Positions 1 to 5,978 of a stretch of 12,234 nt of DNA are shown piece by piece. Position 1 is the stretch's first letter; every line of letters begins with the position of its first letter. The stretch comes from Pelagibacteraceae bacterium TMED65 (GTDB lineage Bacteria > Pseudomonadota > Alphaproteobacteria > TMED127). Both the position numbers and the translations under genes were made by a program. The notes beneath the pieces were generated by a model. The model worked only from the letters and a program-made list of their open reading frames with translations, had not been told where the DNA came from and did not search any database. The stretch spans positions 22,761 through 34,994 of the forward strand of contig NHDS01000030.1 in assembly GCA_002167215.1 (NCBI GenBank), given 5' to 3'.

Positions 1-582
1 GTTGATAAAGTTAGAACTACTGGATTACTTAACCTAAATGAAATTTTAACTCCAAATACTTTTGTTAGAATTGGAAATGTAAAAAATTTCAAATTAAAAA
101 AAAAACATCTAATCAAACCAATTTTTGGATCTCAAGGTAAGAATATTTTCTTATTGAACAAATCAATCGATCTTAAAAAAATTCGCTCTATTGGGAATGT
201 ATTTTATCTTCAAGAATTTCTCCAAGATCCAAAAAAAAAAAAGTTTTGGGATCTAAGAATTTTAGTTAGTAATCATAAAATAATATCTATAATGAAAAGA
301 ATATCTAAAAATTTTATTACAAATGTTTATCAAGGTGCGGAAACAGAAATAATACTAAACAATGAAAAAATTAACGAAATAGCTACAAAAGTCTCAAAGG
401 TTTTCAATCTCAGTTATGGTGGAATTGATGTAATATATCATAAAAGAAAATATTATGTTTTAGAAGTAAATAGTGTCCCATCATGGAAAGCTTTACAAAA
501 ATTAGAAACAAAGGATATTTCTAAGATTCTTGTTAAAGACTTCTTAAGAAATTTAAAAAGAAAATGTCGAGTGAATTGTTAA
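1..582 (+). CDS. RimK-like ATP-grasp ligase of the H4MPT/methylofuran gene set, 5'-truncated
   Basis: The reading frame is open from the first base of the window, so the N-terminus lies outside; 193 residues are visible. The visible part is ATP-grasp: a DK..TTGLL segment at residues 1-10, the ATP-binding strand IKPIFGSQGKNI (about 38-49), FYLQEFL, a DLRILVS segment, FITNVYQGAE, and the Mg-binding C-terminal strand GGIDVIY...YYVLEVNSVPSW. This layout matches the RimK/COG0189 amino-acid ligases, which use ATP to add glutamate or a similar amino acid to a carboxylate. A TTG at 154 is not the true start, because conserved ATP-grasp sequence precedes it. It overlaps the next gene by 19 bases and lies upstream of fae, an association typical of H4MPT-dependent methylotrophs. 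I infer glutamylation of a C1 cofactor (dH4MPT or the polyglutamate tail of methylofuran) rather than of ribosomal protein S6. A run of 12 A (231-242) encodes four lysines. Confidence 0.85.
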   Translation, partial: VDKVRTTGLLNLNEILTPNTFVRIGNVKNFKLKKKHLIKPIFGSQGKNIFLLNKSIDLKKIRSIGNVFYLQEFLQDPKKKKFWDLRILVSNHKIISIMKRISKNFITNVYQGAETEIILNNEKINEIATKVSKVFNLSYGGIDVIYHKRKYYVLEVNSVPSWKALQKLETKDISKILVKDFLRNLKRKCRVNC

Positions 583-1406
583 AAAAAATTTATATTAAGT
601 GTTGCTCCGATGAATTAAGAATAAATAAACCAGGAAATCACAGCTCATTTTCCAAAATTCTAGGAATGAGTGAACATAAATTTAGATATGCAGCAACAAT
701 ATCAGCAAAATTCCTCGCAGACCCAAAATTAAGTCTAGGTGAATCTATTTATCTGGCTTCTAAAAATTGTAAAATCATCCTAAATTCAAACTATAATTTA
801 GGCATCATTTTACTTTGTGCGCCTTTAATAAAAGTTACAATGAATCATAAGTTAAATTTTAAAAACAACTTAACAGAGTTATTGAATTCAATTTCAAAAA
901 AAGATGGTAAACTAATTATAAAATCAATAACTTTCGTCAAACCAGGTGGAATTTCAAATTATGAAGGTTCGGGAAATGTTTTTGAATTTAATGAAGAATC
1001 AAATTTTTTAGAAATAATGAAATTAGGTTCCAAATGGGATAGAATTTCACGTTGTTATATTAATAATTATATTGAAATTTTAGACTTTGGTTTACCTCTT
1101 CTAAGATCATTAAAAAAAAAAATTTCGATGGAACGTGCTATAGAAAATCTGTATTTAGGTTTTCTTTCTTCCTCTTTAGATAGTCATATTCAGAGAAAAC
1201 ACGGCTATAGAAAAGCAAAAATTGTAATGAAAAAGAGCTTAGAAATACAAAAAAAAATAAATATTTTTAGAGAAAATAAAGATTTACTTACAAAACTAGA
1301 CTTATATTTAAAGAAATTTCATTTGAATCCGGGAACTTGTGCTGATTTAACAGTTACAACCTTGCTAATGGATAAAATTAGAGATATATTCAAGATTCCA
1401 TTATAA
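564..1406 (+). CDS. CitG/MdcB-like (triphosphoribosyl-dephospho-CoA synthase family) protein of the fae cluster
   Basis: This 280-aa protein resembles the COG1767 (CitG/MdcB) family. It has a KPGNHSSF segment (22-29) in place of the usual PGL.DR.N.G.H.D start motif, a NSNYNLGIILLCAPL helix (74-88), DSHIQRKHG (206-214) and NPGTCADLT near the C-terminus (255-263), which corresponds to the PGG.ADLL motif of the family. True CitG/MdcB enzymes make the prosthetic-group precursor of citrate lyase or malonate decarboxylase from ATP and dephospho-CoA. No lyase or decarboxylase gene is nearby, and a CitG-like gene next to fae is a recurring feature of H4MPT methylotrophs, so I infer a role in dH4MPT or methylofuran assembly, perhaps a ribosyl-phosphate transfer. 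The start at 564 lies inside the preceding gene (19-base overlap), which suggests translational coupling. Family assignment is fairly sure; the reaction is unknown. Confidence 0.8.
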   Translation: MSSELLKKIYIKCCSDELRINKPGNHSSFSKILGMSEHKFRYAATISAKFLADPKLSLGESIYLASKNCKIILNSNYNLGIILLCAPLIKVTMNHKLNFKNNLTELLNSISKKDGKLIIKSITFVKPGGISNYEGSGNVFEFNEESNFLEIMKLGSKWDRISRCYINNYIEILDFGLPLLRSLKKKISMERAIENLYLGFLSSSLDSHIQRKHGYRKAKIVMKKSLEIQKKINIFRENKDLLTKLDLYLKKFHLNPGTCADLTVTTLLMDKIRDIFKIPL

Positions 1407-1438
1407 TATTTATATTGGAATTATAATAATCTTTATAC

Positions 1439-1444
1439 GGAGGA
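1439..1444 (+). promoter_or_regulatory. Strong ribosome binding site of fae
   Basis: GGAGGA ends 3 bases before the ATG at 1448. It is the clearest Shine-Dalgarno in the first half of the window, where most genes instead rely on overlaps, and it fits high expression of Fae. The 41-base gap before fae also holds TATAAT-like hexamers at 1402-1407 and 1422-1427, so a separate fae promoter is possible, but no convincing -35 partner is visible. Confidence 0.8.
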
Positions 1445-1447
1445 AAT

Positions 1448-1957
1448 ATGGCTAAAATCACAAAAATGCTTGTTGGAGAATCATTAGTTGGTGATGGGAA
1501 TGAAGTTGCTCACATCGATTTGATAATTGGTCCAAGAGGCACTCCAGCCGAAACTGCTTTTGCAAATAGCTTGACCAATAATAAAGACGGGTTCACTGCT
1601 CTTCTAGCGGTAGTAGCACCGAACCTAATGACAAAACCAGCAACATGTATGTTTAATAAAGTTACTATTAAGGGTGCAAAGCAAGCTGTTCAAATGTTTG
1701 GTCCAGCTCAACATGGTGTAGCAAAAGCTGTAATGGATTGTGTTGCCGAAGGGACTATACCTGCAGATGAAGCTGATGACTTATTTATTTCTGTTGGTGT
1801 ATTTATTCACTGGTTAGCTGAGGATGACAAAAAAATCCAAGAATACAATTATCAAGCTACAAAAGAATCAATTGAAAGAGCAGTAGCTGGAGAGCCAAAA
1901 GCCAAAGATGTTGTTTCTGAAAAAGATTCAGCAGAGCATCCATTCGCTGCAAAATGA
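1448..1957 (+). CDS. fae: Formaldehyde-activating enzyme (5,6,7,8-tetrahydromethanopterin hydro-lyase)
   Basis: Fae condenses free formaldehyde with dH4MPT to give methylene-dH4MPT in the cytoplasm, the entry step of the H4MPT oxidation pathway. The 169-aa product has full family length and its hallmarks: [19 protein letters not shown] near the N-terminus with the catalytic-type His at residue 22, the [11 protein letters not shown] segment, [35 protein letters not shown] and the VGVFIHW stretch. The C-terminal region after about residue 150 is charged and poorly conserved in such proteins. Codon choice is visibly less A/T-extreme than in the flanking cofactor genes, as expected for an abundant protein. 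It is preceded by a GGAGGA ribosome binding site and may be transcribed with the two upstream genes or from its own promoter in the 41-base gap. After its TGA stop the same frame stays open to 2041 (separate entry). Confidence 0.97.
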   Translation: MAKITKMLVGESLVGDGNEVAHIDLIIGPRGTPAETAFANSLTNNKDGFTALLAVVAPNLMTKPATCMFNKVTIKGAKQAVQMFGPAQHGVAKAVMDCVAEGTIPADEADDLFISVGVFIHWLAEDDKKIQEYNYQATKESIERAVAGEPKAKDVVSEKDSAEHPFAAK

Positions 1958-2041
1958 GATTCATCCGACATGAAGCCATCAACAAATGCTAATGGTGGCG
2001 GATGGTTTTCAAGGTTGTTCTCATTTTTCAAGGGAAATTAA
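1958..2041 (+). other. In-frame open extension / 23-codon micro-ORF immediately after the fae stop
   Basis: After the fae TGA (1955-1957) the same frame continues for 27 sense codons to a TAA at 2039-2041. An ATG at 1970 would give a 23-residue peptide containing GGGWFSRLFSFFKG, a glycine linker followed by an aromatic, basic amphipathic helix-like segment. The stretch is more G+C-rich than neighbouring spacers, like fae itself. No good Shine-Dalgarno precedes the ATG. It could be a C-terminal tail reached by TGA read-through, the decayed end of a formerly longer Fae, a re-initiated small protein, or untranslated 3' sequence. Chance openness over 27 codons is not rare enough to prove coding. 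Confidence 0.3.
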
Positions 2042-2044
2042 TAT

Positions 2045-2070
2045 CTAGGGACTAAAAAATCTGTCCCTAG
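2045..2070. terminator. Perfect 8-bp hairpin between fae and the convergent HisA-like gene
   Basis: CTAGGGAC (2045-2052) and GTCCCTAG (2063-2070) are exact reverse complements around a 10-base loop. The site lies just downstream of fae and encloses the stop codon and last codons of the convergent minus-strand gene. Neither strand shows a clear U-run after the stem, so it is not a textbook intrinsic terminator. It may act as a bidirectional transcription stop or an RNA 3'-end stabiliser for the highly expressed fae message. Confidence 0.5.
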
Positions 2071-2740
2071 AAATCCTTCTGTGTATTAGGGTAGAAGATA
2101 ATACACTCTTCACACCTATTTGTGAAAGTTGCCTGATCTCGGCAAAATTGCTAAGCCCCCCAGCCACTGAAATTCTATGTTGCAAAAGCTTGCTATTCAA
2201 TCTTCTTATTAACTTAAAATTTAATCCTCTACCCCCAGTTTTATTTATAAACATCAAAGTTATATCCAGTGTTTTTTTTTCTTTGTAAAATTTTCTAAGC
2301 CACTTTTTTTGTTTTCCATTAAAATCTAAAGAAAACTGAATCTTCTTTAAATTTACAAAGCACTCTAAATTAAAATTTTTTAGTGTTTCAGTTCCAAGAA
2401 CAAGCTCGTAATTGTGCAGTTTTTTTTTTTTTTTTTCCATATGATAATTGTTAATAGAGATTGGATAGGAAAAGCCAGCATCTATTAAAAAAATTAAATT
2501 TGGAAAATGAATCATTAATTTATTAATTAGCTTCACATTGGAACCTTTTTTTTCAATAGAATTTAAATCAGCAATATATATTTTTTCAATATTAATTTGC
2601 TTTTTTGTATGTTTTATTAATTTGAATGGATTTGAAAAATCTTCATTATTAATGCGTAATGGTTTATAATTTAATCTGAAACCAGCAAAAGCTTTTACTG
2701 CCAAACCATTTTTTATATCAATTGCTAAAATTATTTGCAT
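2045..2740 (-). CDS. HisA-like TIM-barrel protein (COG1411 type) of the H4MPT gene set
   Basis: The 231-aa protein has the layout of phosphoribosyl-formimino-AICAR-phosphate isomerase (HisA) relatives: first barrel strand AIDIKNGLAV with Asp8, IADLNSIE (56-63), LIDAGF (85-90), LGTET (115-119), SLDF with a second conserved Asp (Asp139), a KTGGRGLNF segment (167-175), the phosphate-binding AGGLS (193-197) and SSTLIHR at the end. It matches the shorter, divergent COG1411 group found in methanogens and H4MPT methylotrophs better than true HisA. I infer an isomerase-type step on a phosphosugar or furan intermediate of C1-cofactor synthesis; the reaction is unknown. It is divergent from the mfnD-like gene, with only 14 bases between the two starts. 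A poly-A tract of 17 bases lies inside the frame and encodes the end of Glu102 and Lys103-107. Confidence 0.8.
   Translation of the reverse strand: MQIILAIDIKNGLAVKAFAGFRLNYKPLRINNEDFSNPFKLIKHTKKQINIEKIYIADLNSIEKKGSNVKLINKLMIHFPNLIFLIDAGFSYPISINNYHMEKKKKKLHNYELVLGTETLKNFNLECFVNLKKIQFSLDFNGKQKKWLRKFYKEKKTLDITLMFINKTGGRGLNFKLIRRLNSKLLQHRISVAGGLSNFAEIRQLSQIGVKSVLSSTLIHRRISRDRFFSP
2420..2436 (-). repeat. Homopolymer tract of 17 A (T on the plus strand) inside the HisA-like gene
   Basis: Seventeen consecutive T on the plus strand read as A17 in the sense direction of the minus-strand HisA-like gene, coding for the last two bases of a Glu codon and five Lys codons. The frame is intact at this length, but a change of one base either way would truncate the protein. 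Such runs are prone to replication slippage, transcriptional slippage and sequencing error. Confidence 0.95.
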
Positions 2741-2754
2741 AGTTAGTTTCGATA

Positions 2755-3714
2755 ATGACCAATTTAATACTATTAGAACATTTTACCTCTCAGTCAAATA
2801 TTGACTGTAGACAAGATAAGATTATTTTAAGAGAAGCCACGAACATAGCCAATACAATAATAGAAAATTTTATTAACAATCCCAAGTTAAATAAATTATT
2901 TGTATTAAGAAATTACAAATTGAGAACTATCAAATCAGAAAAAGTAATATATTGTCCCATCAATAAAAAAAATTCTTATGAAAAAGTTTTAAATAAATTT
3001 GTAAAAAATGATAATATTATTCTTATCGCACCAGAAATTAATAAAGAATCTATAAATTATTATTACAAATTAAAAGATAAATTCAAATTACTGGGATCAA
3101 ACTTTAATACTATCAAGGTTTTTTCCTCTAAAATAAAAACATTAGAAGTTTTAAAAAAAAAAAAGATACCAGTGATTCAATTCTCAAAATCAAATAAGAT
3201 CCTTAGTAATACAATTGTAGTAAAACCAGAATATGGTGCGGGCTCATCCCAGGTTTTATTTGCTGGAAATGAGTTTCAAAAAAAAACTAAAAAATCTCTA
3301 ATTTTCCAAAAATTTTATGAAGGAATTAAAGGAAGTTTTTTAATGCTTTGTAGTAAAGGGTTAACCAAAGTCTTATGTTGCAATGAGCAAATAGTAAAAA
3401 TTAATAAAAGAAAAATATCCCAAACTGGCTGCATTATTGGGGGCTTAGAACCACACAGAAAAGAAATAGAATTTTTAGCTGAAAACATTTGTAGGAATTT
3501 TAGAGGATTTTCAGGTATTATTGGTGTTGATATAGTAAGATACAAAAATAAATGGTTGGTGTTAGAAGTAAATCCAAGATTTACAAGCTCATATTGTGCT
3601 TTAACTAAATCATATTCTTATGAAACTGTTCAAGATGTGTCATCATTTTATTTAACTAAACATTTTTCAGATTTCGTTCCTGAATTTATAAAACCTTATA
3701 TTTATAATTTTTAA
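2755..3714 (+). CDS. mfnD: MfnD-like ATP-grasp ligase (tyrosine/tyramine-glutamate ligase family, COG1821)
   Basis: In methanogens MfnD joins glutamate to tyramine in methanofuran synthesis; in methylotrophs the corresponding methylofuran core uses tyrosine, so a Tyr-Glu ligase is the likely role here. The 319-aa protein is an ATP-grasp enzyme: APEI (92-95), LLGSN (112-116), VVKPEYGAGSS (155-165) as the ATP-binding loop, a LIFQKF strand (182-187), GCIIGGLEP, and GVDIVRYKNKWLVLEVNPRF (257-276) with the Glu and Asn that bind Mg-ATP. Its C-terminus overlaps the mfnF start by one base (TAATG), so the two are translationally coupled. It starts 14 bases from the divergent HisA-like gene, so any promoters must lie in or across the coding starts. 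The ATP-grasp fold is certain; substrate choice is inferred from COG1821-like features and the linked mfnF, mfnB and mfnE. A 12-A run (3153-3164) encodes a Lys stretch. Confidence 0.75.
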   Translation: MTNLILLEHFTSQSNIDCRQDKIILREATNIANTIIENFINNPKLNKLFVLRNYKLRTIKSEKVIYCPINKKNSYEKVLNKFVKNDNIILIAPEINKESINYYYKLKDKFKLLGSNFNTIKVFSSKIKTLEVLKKKKIPVIQFSKSNKILSNTIVVKPEYGAGSSQVLFAGNEFQKKTKKSLIFQKFYEGIKGSFLMLCSKGLTKVLCCNEQIVKINKRKISQTGCIIGGLEPHRKEIEFLAENICRNFRGFSGIIGVDIVRYKNKWLVLEVNPRFTSSYCALTKSYSYETVQDVSSFYLTKHFSDFVPEFIKPYIYNF

Positions 3715-4742
3715 TGAAAGAAGAACTTTTGTATCTGGGAATTGATATCGGTGGAGCACATTTAAAAGTAGTAGGTGTTAATCAAAATAATCGGGTAGTA
3801 TTGGTTAAATATTCATCATGTAAAATTTGGGAAAGTGTTGAAAATCTTAATAATGAGTTTAAAAAAATTAATATCATTACAAAAAGTAAGAAAACAGTTG
3901 TTGCAATTACGATGACCGCGGAACTTTGTGATAATTTCAAATCGAGAAAGAATGGTGTGAAAAAATTAATGAAAAAATGTAATCAGTTAAATCATGATAA
4001 ATTTTATTATATTATGAATCAGAAAACTTTTTCGAAGAAACCAAAATTTACTGAAATAATGTCTATGAATTGGCATGCCATTGGTAAATTTCTTGAAAAA
4101 AAAATTACAAATGCGATAGCAATTGATATTGGTTCAACAACAACTGATTTTCTGATTATTAAAAATAATAAATTACTTAATTTATTTTTTGATGATTATT
4201 CAAGGCTTAATAATGATGAATTAATTTACACTGGTCTTATAAGAACACCATTATTTGGGGTTGCAGATACAATTTCGATTAACAATAAAAAACTTAAGAT
4301 CGTTCCTGAGTTTTTCTCTAATATGTCTGATGTATATAGAGTTTTGAAAGAACTTGATAAGACATATGATATTGATGACACTGCAGATGGACAAAATAAA
4401 AGTTTGAAAAATAGTTTGAAAAGAATTTCTAGAAGTTTTGGATTTGATTATGATAAGAAAAAAATAGATGAATTAATTAGAATATGTATTCAAATAAAAG
4501 AGATCCAATTATCTAAAATCTACTCAACCTTGATAAAAAATATGAGAAAGCATTCATTAATTGACGTCCCTGTAGTAATTTCTGGTATAGGTCAAGATGT
4601 TCTTAATAATTTTCTAATTAGAAGAGGTGTCAAAACAATTATATTGGGAGAACTTTTAGTAGCTTCAAAATTAAATAAGCAAGCTTCTTATCATGCACCT
4701 GCCTTGTCCTTAGCTTTATTGTTGAAAACATTAAAATGCTGA
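3714..4742 (+). CDS. mfnF: MfnF-like, H4MPT-linked C1 transfer pathway protein (hydantoinase/ASKHA family, COG1548)
   Basis: The archaeal homologue MfnF joins the aminomethyl-furan unit to tyramine, giving the APMF core of methanofuran. The 342-aa protein has the family's ASKHA signatures: phosphate-1 motif LGIDIGGAHLKVV (8-20), TMTAELCDNF (66-75), MNWHA (118-122), phosphate-2 motif AIDIGSTTTDF (136-146), DELIYTGLIRTP (168-179), DTADG (222-226) and VISGIGQD near residue 288. These match the H4MPT-linked C1 transfer family throughout and distinguish it from hydantoinases that degrade hydantoins. The start ATG overlaps the mfnD-like stop. At its 3' end, 52 bases are shared with the convergent mfnB gene, encoding roughly the last 16 residues in the antisense frame. 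I infer coupling of the furan to tyrosine(-glutamate) in methylofuran synthesis. Confidence 0.88.
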   Translation: MKEELLYLGIDIGGAHLKVVGVNQNNRVVLVKYSSCKIWESVENLNNEFKKINIITKSKKTVVAITMTAELCDNFKSRKNGVKKLMKKCNQLNHDKFYYIMNQKTFSKKPKFTEIMSMNWHAIGKFLEKKITNAIAIDIGSTTTDFLIIKNNKLLNLFFDDYSRLNNDELIYTGLIRTPLFGVADTISINNKKLKIVPEFFSNMSDVYRVLKELDKTYDIDDTADGQNKSLKNSLKRISRSFGFDYDKKKIDELIRICIQIKEIQLSKIYSTLIKNMRKHSLIDVPVVISGIGQDVLNNFLIRRGVKTIILGELLVASKLNKQASYHAPALSLALLLKTLKC

Positions 4743-5440
4743 GATATTTTTTTTAACTTTTGCATATTTATTGAACTACATCTCTTTTTATTTTCACAGA
4801 CTGCTGATCTCAAACCTATTATATTAGGACTGATTCCTAGCATATTAGGAATTTGATTTTCTTTAATTCCTCCTGCCATTCCAATTTTTAAATTTCTTTC
4901 CTTACAATTTAAAATAAAATTCTTTAGGGACTTTATCTGACAAAAGTCAAATATGTCACCATTCTCTTTTTCAAAGGTATCTAATAAAATACAACTAATT
5001 CCAGAATCTTTAAAAAAAGAAATTTTTTTACTTATAAGTTTTAAATTATTTTCTCTATCTACAAAAATTACACACACTAAATCAGTTATATAATTTCTAA
5101 GAGAAATTAATTTTATTTTTTCAAATAAAAGTTCGTCGCTATGCGAGAGTAATCCAAACTTTATAAAATTTAAGTTGAGTTTATCAAATTTTTCCAACTG
5201 TTTTAAAAATTCATTATTATCAAATATATCTCCCATCGTTGCTGAAATTATTATATCTGATTTGTAAAGCTTTACTGCTTTTTCAATTTCTCCTAAGCTC
5301 CATGATCCAATTGAACCCTTTGACGGGTCTTTTAAATCGAGAATATTAATAAGTTCAATAACTTCATTTGAGATTTCTTTTAAATCTTTTATGCTTATTA
5401 ATAAATTGCTAGAGTTTAAGTTATATTTTTTTTGTTGCAT
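4691..5440 (-). CDS. mfnB: MfnB, (5-formylfuran-3-yl)methyl phosphate synthase
   Basis: MfnB converts two molecules of glyceraldehyde-3-phosphate into the phosphorylated formylfuran that becomes the furan ring of methanofuran/methylofuran. The 249-aa protein shows the COG1891 motifs in order: LLISIKDL (13-20), the Schiff-base-type Lys in ILDLKDPSKGSIGS (Lys37), ISATMGD (65-71), FIKFGLL (92-98), LLDTFEKENGDIFDF with a second expected catalytic Lys (Lys158), GMAGGI (187-192) and IIGLRSAVC (207-215). It is the last gene of the minus-strand operon; its start lies 20 bases inside the 3' end of the DUF447 gene. Its last 52 bases run antisense into mfnF. The methylofuran genes mfnD, mfnF and mfnE are all within a few kilobases. 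Assignment is firm because both key lysine regions are present. Confidence 0.9.
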   Translation of the reverse strand: MQQKKYNLNSSNLLISIKDLKEISNEVIELINILDLKDPSKGSIGSWSLGEIEKAVKLYKSDIIISATMGDIFDNNEFLKQLEKFDKLNLNFIKFGLLSHSDELLFEKIKLISLRNYITDLVCVIFVDRENNLKLISKKISFFKDSGISCILLDTFEKENGDIFDFCQIKSLKNFILNCKERNLKIGMAGGIKENQIPNMLGISPNIIGLRSAVCENKKRCSSINMQKLKKISQHFNVFNNKAKDKAGA

Positions 5441-5978
5441 TTAAAATAAAACTCCTGATTAGATTCCAATTTTTTTTTTCACTTACTCCAGCAGTTTTCA
5501 AAACTGATTCAGATAAATTATCTAAATTTTTTAGGATTATTTTTTTTTCTAAAATTTTAACTCTAGATGCAAGAATACATGCTTCAATTAACGCACCGTT
5601 TGCTCTATTGAACCCTTCAAATCTTTTGTGGTTGAATTGCTTAACAACTTTACATTTAAAAATTGGTCGAATTTTATCTTTCCTGACGGATTCAACAACA
5701 ACTTCGTCATGAGATAAAGTGTTTTTGATAAAAAATCCTTTAATCATTAAACATTTTTTTTTACTAAATTTTTTTTTGCCAACAATACATTTCACAAAAT
5801 AAGAAGAATCATCTAAATAATTAATTGATGCACATTTCGTTTGTTTAAGATTTTCCAATGTTTTTGAAGGAATATAAGGAGAAATAAAAATAAATTCTTT
5901 TCTTTTTCTTATTCCAAATGGTGCAAAATTTACTTGACCTTTGTTATTAATAGTAGAGACAATTGTTTCAAAAATCAT
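5421..5978 (-). CDS. DUF447-family protein of the H4MPT gene set
   Basis: The 185-aa protein matches the DUF447 (COG2457) family, found in methanogens and H4MPT methylotrophs. An N-terminal split-barrel-like part starts IFETIVSTINNKGQVNFAPFGI (residues 2-23), followed by basic and hydrophobic strands. The C-terminal half has the conserved helix region GFNRANGALIEACILASR (122-139), and a final helical bundle ends around residue 185. The N-terminal part resembles flavin-reductase-type split barrels, so FMN binding is possible. The biochemical role is not established to my knowledge. Its start codon overlaps the stop of the DHPS-like gene in an ATGA arrangement and its 3' end overlaps mfnB by 20 bases, so it is surely co-translated with both. 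The context points to pterin or methylofuran synthesis, or reduction of an intermediate. Confidence 0.82.
   Translation of the reverse strand: MIFETIVSTINNKGQVNFAPFGIRKRKEFIFISPYIPSKTLENLKQTKCASINYLDDSSYFVKCIVGKKKFSKKKCLMIKGFFIKNTLSHDEVVVESVRKDKIRPIFKCKVVKQFNHKRFEGFNRANGALIEACILASRVKILEKKIILKNLDNLSESVLKTAGVSEKKNWNLIRSFILNATKKI

Noticed and set aside
564..1406. CitG/MdcB of a citrate lyase or malonate decarboxylase system
   Set aside because: None of the lyase or decarboxylase subunit genes is present and key motifs are altered.
2045..2740. True HisA of histidine biosynthesis
   Set aside because: The protein is short and divergent, no other his genes are near, and it sits among H4MPT/methylofuran genes.
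3315..3545. Minus-strand open frame of 76 codons inside the mfnD-like gene
   Set aside because: It lies wholly antisense to conserved ATP-grasp motifs and has no family features or ribosome binding site.
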